Shown: positions 16,721 through 26,185, counted from the first letter of the stretch. The stretch is 64,000 nt of DNA from Macrococcus brunensis (GCF_004359615.1 NZ_SCWA01000007.1:1-64000), one strand, 5' to 3'. Numbers and translations: made by a program. Notes: a model not told the origin generated them from the sequence alone.

Positions 16721-17848
16721 ATGTCTTATTTTAAACTTTTTACTTTTATTCTCAGCATCTTTGTGGTCGGTATGGTCGAGCTCGTCGTTGCAGGTGTTCT
16801 GACTCTTATCAGCGATGATTTAGATGTCTCCCCGGGTCTTGCGGGTCAGCTTGTAACGATTTACGCTCTGACCTTTGCTATCTCCGGCCCTATTCTTGTT
16901 AAGCTGACCGAGCGGTTCAACCCGAGAAATGTCCTGCTCGTCAGCCTGGCGATTTTTATGGCAGGGAATGCACTCAATGCATCCGGTCAGACCTTCACAT
17001 TGATCGTTATCGGTCGTATCATCGCTTCAGCAGCCGCTTCTATCATCGTCGTTAAAATTCTCGCTCTGACAGTTGTACTGAGTAAACCGGAAACAAGAGG
17101 TAAAATGCTCGGACTCGTCTACGTAGGCTTTAGCGGCGCCAATGTATTCGGGGTCCCTATCGGTACGAAACTCGGAGAACTGCTCGGCTGGCGTGCAACA
17201 TTCTGGATGATCGTTCTCTTCAGCTTTATTGCAGCCATTCTGCTATTCTTCCAGCTGCCTAAACACGTGCAGAGCGAGGACTCTGATTCCAGCCGTAATC
17301 AGCTGCTATATCCGAAAGAAGCAGCCAAATATATCAGCACCACCTTCATTCTGCTTGCTGCCAACTCAGCTGTCTTCACTTATATCAGTCCGATTATGAT
17401 CGAACATGGCTACAACTTAACAGATGTATCTATCGCACTCTTTATTGCAGGGATCGGCAGCATGACAGGAACTAGTTTTGGTGGAACGATGACAGACCGC
17501 CTCGGCAGCCGTAAATGGCTACTTGTCAGTCTGACGCTCTTCATGCTGACGCTGCTGATTTTTAACTTTGTCCTGTCTTCATTTATTGTGCTGTTACTCG
17601 TCATTCTGATCTGGAACTTCTCTGAATGGAGCACCAATCCTGCTATCCAGATGGGCATTATCAAGCAGGTTGAAGGAGATACGAGTCAGATCATAGCATG
17701 GAATATGTCAGCTCTTAATGCAGGAATTGGCGCCGGAGCGCTTCTTGGCGGCATTTTACTCGAGAACTTCTCGCTCACGTACAGCCCTTATATGGCAGCC
17801 GGTCTGATTGTTATCTGTATCGGTATCGCTTTCTCAATCAAACGGTAA
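16721..17848 (+). CDS. MFS transporter (DHA1-type efflux)
   Basis: 375 residues, twelve hydrophobic helices. The first half holds the antiporter-type loop GRIIASAAASIIVVKILALTVVLSKPETRGKMLGLVYVGFSGANVFGVPIGT, typical of the arabinose/drug efflux group (YdhP/AraJ-like). Motif TDRLGSRKW marks the second-half A-type loop. GAGAGGAAC RBS precedes the ATG at 16721. Substrate unknown. It ends at a shared terminator with the converging methyltransferase gene. Confidence 0.88.
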   Translation: MSYFKLFTFILSIFVVGMVELVVAGVLTLISDDLDVSPGLAGQLVTIYALTFAISGPILVKLTERFNPRNVLLVSLAIFMAGNALNASGQTFTLIVIGRIIASAAASIIVVKILALTVVLSKPETRGKMLGLVYVGFSGANVFGVPIGTKLGELLGWRATFWMIVLFSFIAAILLFFQLPKHVQSEDSDSSRNQLLYPKEAAKYISTTFILLAANSAVFTYISPIMIEHGYNLTDVSIALFIAGIGSMTGTSFGGTMTDRLGSRKWLLVSLTLFMLTLLIFNFVLSSFIVLLLVILIWNFSEWSTNPAIQMGIIKQVEGDTSQIIAWNMSALNAGIGAGALLGGILLENFSLTYSPYMAAGLIVICIGIAFSIKR

Positions 17849-17878
17849 AAAAGAGGCCAGGTTACCCCTGGCCTCTTA
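17847..17878. terminator. bidirectional terminator
   Basis: Stem AAGAGGCCAGG and complement between convergent MFS and methyltransferase genes. Confidence 0.85.
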
Positions 17879-18625
17879 TATAATGCCGTAATAGCAGCGT
17901 GTCATATTAGGAACGATGACTTTACCTTCTTCTGCAAATGCCTGAAATAGTGATTTAAGCGCAGTTACAAAGGCATCGAAATCTTCGTCTGTCTCCTCCA
18001 GCGCATAACTTGCTGACAGACAGCGGTCAATGAATTGCTGCTCTTTATAACTCAGGTCTTGACGCGTTTCAAATAGTTCAAACTCTCCTTCAAAGAACTG
18101 GCGAATCGCATCATCATTATTCATGAGACCGTTGCTGCTTCCCTTGTAGGCAGGACAGTAAGCCTTAAAGATATCCGCTGTTCTGCGGTTGATGAGCGCT
18201 GCTTCATCTCTGACATTCCAGATCAGACAGACGGTCCCTCTTGGTTTAAGAATCCGGGTGCACTCTTCTTTAAACAGCTGCCAGTTGAACCAGTGAAACG
18301 ACTGTGCTGCAACTACCAGATCAACCGTCCCTGCGTCTATCTCCGTATGTTCAGCAGGACGTTCGCTGACAATCAGCTGTTCACACATCAGACTATCTCG
18401 CAGACGATCTGCCATTGCCTGATTGGGCTCTACAGCGATAACCTTACATCCTAAATCAAGAAGTTTTTCGGTGAATTTACCGGTACCCGCACCGATATCA
18501 GCTATCAGCGTATCTTCTTTTATATTAAATTTCTGTTTTAGAAAAGTCAGCATTTCATCCGGATAAGATGGTCTGCTTTTTTCATATAGAAATGCTTTAG
18601 TCGTAAAAACATCCGTATGGTCCAT
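17876..18625 (-). CDS. class I SAM-dependent methyltransferase
   Basis: 249 residues with Rossmann motif I VIADIGAGTGKFTEKLL-like (LIADIGAGTGKF), acidic VIAVEPNQAM, motif VDLVVAAQSFHWF and ILKPRGTVCLIWN. This matches the small-molecule methyltransferase 11/25 type found in staphylococci. Acceptor unknown. GGGAGG RBS precedes the ATG. Confidence 0.87.
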   Translation of the reverse strand: MDHTDVFTTKAFLYEKSRPSYPDEMLTFLKQKFNIKEDTLIADIGAGTGKFTEKLLDLGCKVIAVEPNQAMADRLRDSLMCEQLIVSERPAEHTEIDAGTVDLVVAAQSFHWFNWQLFKEECTRILKPRGTVCLIWNVRDEAALINRRTADIFKAYCPAYKGSSNGLMNNDDAIRQFFEGEFELFETRQDLSYKEQQFIDRCLSASYALEETDEDFDAFVTALKSLFQAFAEEGKVIVPNMTRCYYGII

Positions 18626-18647
18626 ACGTGATCCTCCCGTTAAAAGA

Positions 18648-19673
18648 CTACTTAAACCGCTGTATCAGCTGTCCCTTATCTTCAATCATTTCTATCATAC
18701 CATACGCTCCGTTAATAATCGCCATCTGTGGCGGTTTATGTCCAAAATCCACATCATAAATCACAGGTTTCCCAAGCTCCCGCGCTATATCCTGATACAC
18801 ATTTTTATAAGTATAGTCTTCCTTGACACTAGGTTTACCCACTCTGCCAAAAATAAGACCAGCTGTTGATTCAAACCATCCTGCGTATTTCATCTGAGTC
18901 AATGAGCGTTTCAAATCAACTGTATCCAGTTCGCTGACATCTATATACCATAGAACGTCTTCACCCTCTGTATGCTTTTCTCTAAAAGCAGGAATATCTC
19001 CATAAGAGGTGCCGATCAAGTGTCGCATCGTATCGATGCATCCACCGAGCACACGTCCTTCAAAACGAGCTTCTGATAAATCCTGTCCTTTTTCATCCAC
19101 TGCCTTCCATTTCGTTTTCTCTGTCAGATTAAAAACAATATCAGTAGGATGCTCGTGGTCCCACTCGAGCTGATAGCGTTCAGAAGACGTCTGAATGATC
19201 TGGGCACCCTGCTGACAGCTCAGTACATCCAGCCAGCGTGCCGTAACTTTATCCATATGTCTGCCACGTAAATCTACTATATTCGCCATATGTGCTGTAG
19301 CAATTCCCGTCTTAAGGGTAATAGCGAGCAGGATAGTCGAAATATCAGAATAACCCGTTAGCCACTTCACTTGCAATGTATCAAAATCAAGATGCTCCAG
19401 TATTTCAAGAGCCAGATGTCCGCCCCATGGTGGCATGATAACATCTATATTCGGGTCAGCCATCATGTCCGCTAATCCTGCTGCCCGCTTCTCTGCTGAA
19501 GCAGCACGAGCTTTTTCCTGTCCCCAGATATCTTCATTTAAAACAATTTTGAAACCTCTTTCTTCCATTCGCTTAAAAGCCTGATTAAACATATCCTCTG
19601 CCTCAGAGAAAATGCCGTTAGATACAGGTGTGATTCCAATTGTACTGTCATCTAGTAATACCGGATATTTCAT
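18648..19673 (-). CDS. S66 family peptidase (LD-carboxypeptidase/MccF-like)
   Basis: About 341 residues. N-terminal domain with IMPPWGGHLALEIL and the nucleophile elbow GYSDIS (catalytic Ser). C-terminal domain with a Glu-bearing GRVGKPS segment and the closing DVDFGHKPPQ, which gives the catalytic His. The family includes murein tetrapeptide LD-carboxypeptidases and MccF enzymes that cleave microcin C-type conjugates; cytoplasmic location is expected. I prefer the ATG at 19673, with a weak GGGA 8 nt upstream; 19682 is possible. Confidence 0.88.
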   Translation of the reverse strand: MKYPVLLDDSTIGITPVSNGIFSEAEDMFNQAFKRMEERGFKIVLNEDIWGQEKARAASAEKRAAGLADMMADPNIDVIMPPWGGHLALEILEHLDFDTLQVKWLTGYSDISTILLAITLKTGIATAHMANIVDLRGRHMDKVTARWLDVLSCQQGAQIIQTSSERYQLEWDHEHPTDIVFNLTEKTKWKAVDEKGQDLSEARFEGRVLGGCIDTMRHLIGTSYGDIPAFREKHTEGEDVLWYIDVSELDTVDLKRSLTQMKYAGWFESTAGLIFGRVGKPSVKEDYTYKNVYQDIARELGKPVIYDVDFGHKPPQMAIINGAYGMIEMIEDKGQLIQRFK

Positions 19674-19717
19674 AGTCGTCATCCCATTCTTTTTTGTCGT
19701 GTTTCTCCATTATAAAG

Positions 19718-19750
19718 CAAAAAAGTGTTTTTCCATAAGGAAAAACACTT
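19718..19750 (-). terminator. terminator of chrA
   Basis: Twelve-bp perfect stem AAGTGTTTTTCC with ATAA loop and U run on the minus strand. Confidence 0.88.
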
Positions 19751-19768
19751 AATATGCATATAAATGAC

Positions 19769-20914
19769 TTATCTGTAAAAGACAAGACCGATGACAAGAC
19801 CCATCAAAACGATGATCCACGGGGCAAGTTTGAAATAATGGAGACAGCAGAATAGCAGGATAAATAAAAAATAATCTTTAATATCGAATAACGTATGACT
19901 AATGATGGGATGAATCCATGCAGCAGCGAGAATCCCGATGACTCCTGCATTGATACCGATCAAAGCTTTTCGCATCAAACTTTTCTCACGAATTTGCTGC
20001 CAGAACGGCAGACAGCCCGCTACGAGTAAAAAAGCCGGCAGGAAAATCGCTATCATGGCAAATAACCCGCCCCATAATCCGCCTATCACTGCACCAATAT
20101 ATGAAGCAAATGTAAACAAAGGACCCGGCACGGCTTGTGCAAGACCATAGCCTGCAAGAAAGTCATCAGGCTGTAAGAACATCGGTACAAATTCACGTTC
20201 AAGAAGTGGCAGTACTACATGGCCGCCCCCAAACACTAATAATCCTGAACGATAGAATTTATCAAAAATAGTTAACCAGTCATTGTGGAGAATATTGGTG
20301 AATACGGGTAAACCGATGAGTAAAATAAAGAGTAAACCAAGACAAATGGTACCTGTACGTCTGGAAACCGGTAGATTTAATACTTCGCCTGGTTGATGAT
20401 TAGCCTTAAAAATCAGTATTCCGATGATGCCCGAAATCACAATAATGGCTATCTGTGTGATGGCAGATGGCACATATAGACAAGCGAGCAGCGCCAGCAG
20501 TGCAAGTCCGACTGTCTGCCATGAATTCAGACTTCCCTTCGCCATGCCAATCAATGCATGAAGCACAACAGCGACAGCCACAAGTTTCAGTCCTTGTATC
20601 CATTCGATGGAATCCGGCATCAGTCTGACCGCCAGAATCAGAATCAGTACAGAAGGCAGCGTAAAGCCGAGAAAAGCAGCGATTCCGCCCAGCATGCCGC
20701 CTCTCATCATACCGATAGCCATCCCCACCTGACTGCTGGCCGGGCCCGGCAGGAACTGACAGAGTGCGACTAGATCCTGATAGACTTTATCAGATAACCA
20801 TTTTCTTTTCTCAACATATTCTTCTCTGAAATAACCGAGGTGGGCAGTCGGACCTCCAAAAGACGTGATACCTAATTTTAATGCAACGATGAAAATCTCC
20901 AGTATACGATTCAT
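19769..20914 (-). CDS. chrA: chromate transporter ChrA (two fused CHR domains)
   Basis: About 381 residues, some ten to twelve helices in two homologous halves. Half one starts KLGITSFGGPTAHLGYFREEYVEK then LCQFLPGPASSQVG; half two has FGGGHVVLPLLEREFV and GYGLAQAVPGPLFTFASYIGA. Paired FGG and PGP motifs define the long-chain CHR family, which exports chromate. GGGGAG lies before the ATG at 20914, so the upstream 36 codons of the open frame are not used. Confidence 0.92.
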   Translation of the reverse strand: MNRILEIFIVALKLGITSFGGPTAHLGYFREEYVEKRKWLSDKVYQDLVALCQFLPGPASSQVGMAIGMMRGGMLGGIAAFLGFTLPSVLILILAVRLMPDSIEWIQGLKLVAVAVVLHALIGMAKGSLNSWQTVGLALLALLACLYVPSAITQIAIIVISGIIGILIFKANHQPGEVLNLPVSRRTGTICLGLLFILLIGLPVFTNILHNDWLTIFDKFYRSGLLVFGGGHVVLPLLEREFVPMFLQPDDFLAGYGLAQAVPGPLFTFASYIGAVIGGLWGGLFAMIAIFLPAFLLVAGCLPFWQQIREKSLMRKALIGINAGVIGILAAAWIHPIISHTLFDIKDYFLFILLFCCLHYFKLAPWIIVLMGLVIGLVFYR

Positions 20915-21076
20915 ACGGCTCCCCAAATCATTTTCTTTTATCGTACTATGAAAATAGCTGTGAGAAATATTACAAGATTGTAAATTATAGAGTTTATTAA
21001 GATTTTGTGAAAACGTATACATTTATGACCCTACATGTTTATAATAAATAGACATCTTAAAGGGAGGATAGACTAT

Positions 21077-21592
21077 ATGACGAATACGATTACCATCCGT
21101 TCTTATAAATATCCTAATGTGCCTTACATTGAATATTCAGGAGAACTACTTGAAGAAACAAGCCATTACTGGTTTGTTAAATGTCCAGAAAACAATATAC
21201 TGAAGCATCATATTAAAAATAAGGAAATCGTCTATCAGGAAGCATCCCTGCACTTTTTCTCTAAATATCATGGGTATACGGTCTCTATAGCTATCAATGA
21301 AAAAATGGAACCGATCAGTATGTTCTGTAATATCTCGACACCTTGTACCTATAAGGATGGTTATATCACCTACATCGATATTGATATGGATTACGTCAAG
21401 AGTAACCAGGAGTGGTATATCAAAAACAGTGATACTTATGTGACGAACAGTCGTACCTTCAATTATCCGATACAGCTGACTAACTTCGCTGTTGTCTCAC
21501 TCCAGGAACTGAAAAACAATATCGCAGACAACGTCTTTCCGTTTGGCGTCACCAACTTCAGTTCAATCGAAAAATACTCCGCTAAACAATAA
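21077..21592 (+). CDS. DUF402 family protein (nucleoside tri/diphosphatase Ntdp-like)
   Basis: About 171 residues. The order resembles the DUF402/FomD-like family: beta-rich N-terminus (TITIRSYKYPNVPYIEYSGELL), the HGYTVSIAINEKMEPISMFCNI core, and the acidic metal-binding cluster YIDIDMDYVKS. Staphylococcal relatives hydrolyse nucleoside tri- and diphosphates. It is somewhat divergent in the C-terminal part, so the activity is inferred. AGGGAGGATAG RBS fixes the start at 21077. Divergent from chrA, ending at a shared terminator. Confidence 0.78.
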   Translation: MTNTITIRSYKYPNVPYIEYSGELLEETSHYWFVKCPENNILKHHIKNKEIVYQEASLHFFSKYHGYTVSIAINEKMEPISMFCNISTPCTYKDGYITYIDIDMDYVKSNQEWYIKNSDTYVTNSRTFNYPIQLTNFAVVSLQELKNNIADNVFPFGVTNFSSIEKYSAKQ

Positions 21593-21625
21593 AAACCATT
21601 CAATCAGACGATTGAATGGTTTTTA
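21590..21625. terminator. bidirectional terminator
   Basis: Fifteen-bp perfect stem (AAAAACCATTCAATC and complement) with AGAC loop. Confidence 0.9.
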
Positions 21626-21626
21626 T

Positions 21627-22016
21627 TTATTTGAACCAGCCGCGAATCAGTTTTTCTACTTCTGCCGCTTCATCGATGACTTCTTTAATCATCTGTACGT
21701 TCTTCTGATCCGGAATCATTTCAGCAACGAATGGCATATCAATAACCGATTTAATCGCACCGGCGATAGATTCATCCGTCGTTTCGACTTTCGGTGCATC
21801 AGCAGGAGCTGAATGATGATGTTCCAGTTTCTGAGTGCCTGTAATCATATCGAGGACTTCAAACACTAGATTTCTTAAATCATCATAGTTTTCATGTCCA
21901 ACGATGTCATTCATCAATGTATTTACATCATCATATTTAGATAATACTTTGCGTCCCGTTCTATAAGTGAGGTATGCTGCACCTGCACCCAGACCGATTT
22001 TTACCCATTTATTCAT
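21627..22016 (-). CDS. hypothetical small protein with N-terminal hydrophobic segment
   Basis: About 129 residues. A short hydrophobic helix (WVKIGLGAGAAYLTY) near the N-terminus is followed by a charged soluble region with two His-rich or acidic stretches (KLEHHHSAPADAP; EVIDEAAEVEKLIRGWFK). AAAGGAGG precedes the ATG at 22016. It follows the aminopeptidase gene by 28 nt and may be co-transcribed. No family recognised. Confidence 0.75.
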   Translation of the reverse strand: MNKWVKIGLGAGAAYLTYRTGRKVLSKYDDVNTLMNDIVGHENYDDLRNLVFEVLDMITGTQKLEHHHSAPADAPKVETTDESIAGAIKSVIDMPFVAEMIPDQKNVQMIKEVIDEAAEVEKLIRGWFK

Positions 22017-22044
22017 TTGACTGCCTCCTTTTTTCAATACAACT

Positions 22045-23277
22045 CTATTCTACCCAGTTTCCTTGTCTGAAAACAGGAATAACTTCTCCGTCACGTGTAA
22101 TGCCGTCAATATCCAGTTCTTTAGAACCAATCATAAAGTCAACATGGATGACAGAATCATTCAGACCGACTGCATCCTGTTCTTCTTTTGACATCGCAGT
22201 CGCACCCGGCACTGGTCCAGGATAAGCTTTACCGATTGCAATATGACAAGAAGCATTTTCATCAAAGAGTGTATTATAATACAGAATCCCAGAATTCGAA
22301 ATCGGTGAATCTACCGGTACTAGCGCCGCTTCTCCGAGTCTACGTGCTCCTTCATCTGATTCGAGCAACTCTTTTAAGACGTCGTAGCCCTTCGCCGCTT
22401 CAAAATCAGTGACAACGCCGTCTTTAAAGGTCAATTTAAAATCGTCGACAATCTGACCATTATAGCTAAGCGGCAGGGTATTAGAAACCACACCATTGAC
22501 ACGGCGGTAATCCGGAGAAGTAAAGACTTCCTCAGTCGGCATATTAACGCGAATATCCACCCCTTTCGCATTTTTATGGCCGCCACCTGTAAAACGTGCC
22601 CCATCAATCAGACCAATTTCAAGGTCAGTGCCAGGCGCTGTGTATTTCAAGCGGTCAAAATTATAATCTGATAACCATTTCGCACGGGATTTCAGGAACT
22701 TACTGTGTTCGTCCCAGGCTGCAACCGGATCCGGCTGATCTACTCGGACTGTCTTCAGAATATAATCCATCAGTTTCTCTTCCGCTTCTTCTACTGATAA
22801 TTCCGGAAAGACAAGGGCTGCCCATTCCGGTGACGGATAACCGACGATACACCAGTTCTGGTCATAACGCATACGTGATGCACTTAAGTCAGCTGAAGCT
22901 GCACGTGCGGCGCGGTTTGCTGCCATCACTTTTTCAGTTTCAGCATCTTTCAAGGCTTCAGGTGAAGTCGCATGAATATAGAGCATAGATGCTTTCTCTG
23001 ACAGGTAGTAAGCATTCTTCGCTTCAACCTGTGGCAGAATTTCTTCTAACGTCTGCACTGTCTGGTGTTTTGAATGTGTCAAAGTCAGCTGAATATCCGA
23101 TAAATCAGTGATAACACGCTTAGCGCCTAACTCATAACATGCTTCAGTAACCGCGCGGACGAGATCAAGTGCCGCAATGTCCGATACAACTACAACAGTT
23201 TCTTCAGGCTGAACATTCAGCCCTACTTTCGCAATTGTTTCAGCATATTTTTTAATCTTCTCTTCAAATTTTTTCAT
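22045..23277 (-). CDS. M29 family aminopeptidase (PepS/AmpS-like)
   Basis: 410 residues, full length for the thermophilic metalloprotease M29 family. N-terminal Rossmann-like part (KYAETIAKVGLNVQPEETVVVVSDI) and a C-terminal catalytic part with GAALVPVDSPIS-type (EAALVPVDSPISNSGILYYNTLFDENASCHIAIGKAY), then HVDFMIGSKELDIDGI, supplying the metal-binding Glu, His and Asp. It removes N-terminal residues from peptides in the cytoplasm. Confidence 0.92.
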   Translation of the reverse strand: MKKFEEKIKKYAETIAKVGLNVQPEETVVVVSDIAALDLVRAVTEACYELGAKRVITDLSDIQLTLTHSKHQTVQTLEEILPQVEAKNAYYLSEKASMLYIHATSPEALKDAETEKVMAANRAARAASADLSASRMRYDQNWCIVGYPSPEWAALVFPELSVEEAEEKLMDYILKTVRVDQPDPVAAWDEHSKFLKSRAKWLSDYNFDRLKYTAPGTDLEIGLIDGARFTGGGHKNAKGVDIRVNMPTEEVFTSPDYRRVNGVVSNTLPLSYNGQIVDDFKLTFKDGVVTDFEAAKGYDVLKELLESDEGARRLGEAALVPVDSPISNSGILYYNTLFDENASCHIAIGKAYPGPVPGATAMSKEEQDAVGLNDSVIHVDFMIGSKELDIDGITRDGEVIPVFRQGNWVE

Positions 23278-23336
23278 TATTCATTCAACTCCTTTATCTC
23301 ATTATATCGGATTCCGAATCAAAAAAAGTCTGATAA

Positions 23337-23365
23337 ACAAAAAAGATGGACGAATTGTCCATCTT
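23337..23365 (-). terminator. terminator of copZ-like gene
   Basis: Stem AAGATGGAC / GTCCATCTT with U run on the minus strand, overlapping the gene end. Confidence 0.8.
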
Positions 23366-23582
23366 AAGCTTCTGTCGGGATGACTTCGTAACCTTGGTCT
23401 TCAATCGCATCGCGGATATTGTCAACCGTTGCCTTGCTGTCATCATAAGCTACTGCTACTTTCCCATTATCCAGATCAACATTAACTTGTTGAACTCCGT
23501 CTACTGCACCTACACTTTTTTCAACAGCATCAACGCAGTGCTGACAGGTCATACCTCTTACATCTAACGTCTGATTAGCCAA
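23364..23582 (-). CDS. copZ: CopZ-like copper chaperone
   Basis: 72 residues of heavy-metal-associated fold with metal site GMTCQHC and the closing GYEV. Aligned with staphylococcal CopZ, length and motif position agree if translation starts at the TTG at 23582. That TTG has AAGGAG exactly 8 nt upstream, whereas the ATG and GTG just before it sit on or next to the RBS. It carries Cu(I) in the cytoplasm. The usual partner copA ATPase is not in this window. Confidence 0.85.
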   Translation of the reverse strand: MANQTLDVRGMTCQHCVDAVEKSVGAVDGVQQVNVDLDNGKVAVAYDDSKATVDNIRDAIEDQGYEVIPTEA

Positions 23583-23624
23583 ATCCATCACTCCTTATTC
23601 AATATACTTACTCATTATACCCCT

Positions 23625-24089
23625 TTATTCAACCGGAATCCAAATTTCCGAGAGATAATCGGCTGACTGGGTATCTCCAGAAGGATAGTGCTCCATGATA
23701 GGGGCCTCGCGAAGATTATAGGAAGATTTAGGCAGAAAATCATGATGAATTGCATCCATTACTTCTCTTAATTTAAAAGGCAGTGGACCTTCCGCCTCAA
23801 ATATAAGATAACGGCCGGCCGGCAGTTTACGTGTTTCGAATTCAACAGGATCCTGGTCAGAAGAGACTGCAATCATATAATCTAGTCTGTCATTAGGCTT
23901 CGGTATCAATACACCAACAAAGCCATCAATCTGCTGATTCCGGTAGCTTTCAAGTGCTTCTGCTTTCCCTCGAGCTTTAAAATCCTGCCAGTAACTCTGA
24001 ATACTGCGTCTTGCTTCTGATGCTGTTTCATAATGGACACATTCACCGACCAGTGTAATAGCCTCAACTGAGACTTCATGATAATTCAC
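23625..24089 (-). CDS. GyrI-like/effector-binding domain protein
   Basis: 154 residues of the AraC effector-binding/GyrI superfamily: beta-alpha repeats with EAITLVGECVHY at the start, KLPAGRYLIFEAEGPLPFKLREVMDAIHHDFLP in the middle, and SEIWIPVE at the end, the typical closing strand. No DNA-binding domain, so probably a stand-alone small-molecule binder. Starts with GTG after AAGGGGTGG. Confidence 0.8.
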   Translation of the reverse strand: MNYHEVSVEAITLVGECVHYETASEARRSIQSYWQDFKARGKAEALESYRNQQIDGFVGVLIPKPNDRLDYMIAVSSDQDPVEFETRKLPAGRYLIFEAEGPLPFKLREVMDAIHHDFLPKSSYNLREAPIMEHYPSGDTQSADYLSEIWIPVE

Positions 24090-24192
24090 TATTCTTCCAC
24101 CCCTTATCTACTTTTAAGTAGTTTATAATAAAGACATTGATTAGATACCCTTTTTTACACATTTCAAGCTATTAGAATAGGAGTCAACCTTC

Positions 24193-24912
24193 ATGACAGA
24201 AATTATTATTAATGACGTCTCAAAATCATATCATCGGTCCGTACTGCATAATATTGACGTGGTTGTAGAAGCAGGCATGATTCATGGATTCATCGGTCCT
24301 TCCGGTTCAGGAAAAACAACGCTTACGCGTATGATTGCCGGTCTTGAATCACCTTCCAGCGGCTCTATCTATATCAACGATATCCGTGTACCGAATTTAA
24401 GCCTGCTTCCTTATATCGGATATATGGCACAGTCAGATGCGCTCTATATGGATTTATCTGGTTACGAAAACCTGAAGTTCTTCACTCAGCTCTTCAATAT
24501 GAAAAAAGAAGCGGCAGAAAGCAGGATCATCTACGCAGCAGACCTCGTCAATCTGACAGCAGATCTGCAGAAGAAAGTCAGAAACTATTCAGGCGGCATG
24601 AAAAGAAGGTTAGCGCTTGCGACAGCTCTGCTGCATGAACCGGATATCTTAATACTGGATGAGCCGACAGTGGGCATTGATCCAGCACTGCGGTCAACTA
24701 TCTGGTCTGAATTGCAGCAGATGAAAGCAGATGGTCGGACGATTCTGATGACCACTCACGTGATGGACGAAGCGACGCGCTGTGATGCTCTCTCCTTCAT
24801 TAAAGACGGCACCATCATCGCTTCAGGCACACCCCATGCACTACTTAACAAATATAATGCGCAGACATTTGATGAAGTGTTTATTCGCGCCGGTCAAGGA
24901 GAACAATCATGA
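24193..24912 (+). CDS. ABC transporter ATP-binding protein (ABC-2 exporter)
   Basis: 239 residues: Walker A GPSGSGKTT near 36, Q-loop MAQSDALYM, signature NYSGGMKRRL, Walker B ILILDEP and switch His in TTHVMDE. Stop codon overlaps the permease start (ATGA), so the two form one coupled operon. The pair is like the drug/bacteriocin-type exporters YhcH/YhcG. Substrate unknown. Confidence 0.92.
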   Translation: MTEIIINDVSKSYHRSVLHNIDVVVEAGMIHGFIGPSGSGKTTLTRMIAGLESPSSGSIYINDIRVPNLSLLPYIGYMAQSDALYMDLSGYENLKFFTQLFNMKKEAAESRIIYAADLVNLTADLQKKVRNYSGGMKRRLALATALLHEPDILILDEPTVGIDPALRSTIWSELQQMKADGRTILMTTHVMDEATRCDALSFIKDGTIIASGTPHALLNKYNAQTFDEVFIRAGQGEQS

Positions 24913-26027
24913 GAATATTCGGGCTGACAAAACGGCTATTATTAGAACAGCTACGTGATAAACGCACACTCGCGCTACTTATTATTGTGCCAATTTTCAT
25001 ACTGACCCTTTTTTATTTTATCTTTCAGAGCGATGAACCTAACGCGAAATTAGGCGCTGTGAATTTAGAGCCCTCTGTCATCGACACCATTGAAGCACAG
25101 AACATTGAAGTAACAGAGCTCAATCAAATGGAGCTGTCACGTCTAACGAGCGAAGAATTGGATGGAATTGCAGAGAAAAAAGAGGATAAAGTGACGTTAA
25201 CGCTACTTAATAAAGATATCTCAGTTTCAAAAAAACTGGAACTTGTCATCAATCAGACCTATCAGCAGAAGGCACAAGTCACTGTTATAGAAGATATCAA
25301 AGCAAAATTCAAAGATCTGACTGAATTATTAAATAAGATTCCATTCAGCCCAACGAAAAATATTAAATTAGATGCACCGCAAAAGACCGCTATTAAGACT
25401 ACCTATATTTACGGTGATGCTGACACTACGCTTTTCGATACTTTTGCACCGCTTCTGCTTGGTTTTTTTGTCTTTCTATTCGTCTTCTTACTCGCTGGAA
25501 TGGGTTTCCTGAAAGAAAGAATGACTGGAACGCTCGAGCGTATGCTTACGACACCTATCAGACGCCATGAAATTGTACTTGGCTATGTCTGCGGCTTCGG
25601 ACTTCTTGCTGTTGTTCAGACAGTTGTTATCGTTTACTATGCCGTCTATGTACTGAAGATCGGCCCTCCTGAATCAATAGGCACAGTGATTCTCATCAAT
25701 ATGACTGTTGCGCTTGTCGCATTATCCTTAGGTCTCCTGCTCTCTGCTTCTGCTAAGTCTGAGTTTCAGATGATGCAGTTCATACCGATTGTCATCGTAC
25801 CGCAACTATTTTTATCCGGCATTTTTCCATTAGATGCGCTTGCCAGATGGATTCAGGTGCTCGCTTATTTAACGCCTCTCTATTATGCAGGTGATGCGTT
25901 AAAAGCAGTGATGTACAAAGAGCAGCCACTTAATCACATTGCATTTGATCTGACTATTTTACTGATTTTTGCTTTAGTATTTATCTCACTGAATATCATC
26001 ACCTTGAAAAAATATCGCAGATTATAA
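24909..26027 (+). CDS. ABC-2 type permease
   Basis: 372 residues. One N-terminal helix, a long extracytoplasmic domain (about 45-180), then five clustered helices with GTLERMLTTPIRRHEIVLGY between the first two, the hallmark of ABC-2 membrane proteins with a YhgE-like extracellular insert. Works with the ATPase encoded immediately upstream. Confidence 0.9.
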   Translation: MRIFGLTKRLLLEQLRDKRTLALLIIVPIFILTLFYFIFQSDEPNAKLGAVNLEPSVIDTIEAQNIEVTELNQMELSRLTSEELDGIAEKKEDKVTLTLLNKDISVSKKLELVINQTYQQKAQVTVIEDIKAKFKDLTELLNKIPFSPTKNIKLDAPQKTAIKTTYIYGDADTTLFDTFAPLLLGFFVFLFVFLLAGMGFLKERMTGTLERMLTTPIRRHEIVLGYVCGFGLLAVVQTVVIVYYAVYVLKIGPPESIGTVILINMTVALVALSLGLLLSASAKSEFQMMQFIPIVIVPQLFLSGIFPLDALARWIQVLAYLTPLYYAGDALKAVMYKEQPLNHIAFDLTILLIFALVFISLNIITLKKYRRL

Positions 26028-26048
26028 AAAGAAAATAAGAACTTTCTA

Positions 26049-26077
26049 TGGACAAATCTAAAAATCTGTCATATAAT
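26049..26077 (+). promoter_or_regulatory. promoter of first cold-shock gene
   Basis: TGGACA (26049-26054), 17-nt spacer, TATAAT (26072-26077). It leaves a 5' leader of about 140 nt. Confidence 0.75.
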
Positions 26078-26099
26078 TAAAGAAATTAAATCGAACGTT

Positions 26100-26185
26100 A
26101 AAAAGGTAACACATTCACATGGTACAAGAGTAATCGTGGTTTGTTGATTCTTTTGTAACGTGTGAATTTTTCTTTTTAAAGAGGA
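26100..26185 (+). promoter_or_regulatory. structured cold-shock leader, copy 1
   Basis: A long imperfect hairpin: TTCACATGGTACAAGAG (near 26114-26130) pairs with CTTTTGTAACGTGTGAA (near 26151-26167), and GTGAATTTTTCTTT follows. The same architecture and flanking words recur before the second csp gene. Such leaders switch fold with temperature in cspA mRNAs. Confidence 0.65.

Noticed and set aside
19769-21022. Long N-terminal extension of ChrA
   Set aside because: The 36 extra codons lack an RBS and are not like ChrA; a good RBS precedes the ATG at 20914.
24111-24124. Palindrome CTACTT-TT-AAGTAG as an operator of the ABC exporter
   Set aside because: Short and AT-rich, with no well-placed promoter in either direction; could be chance.
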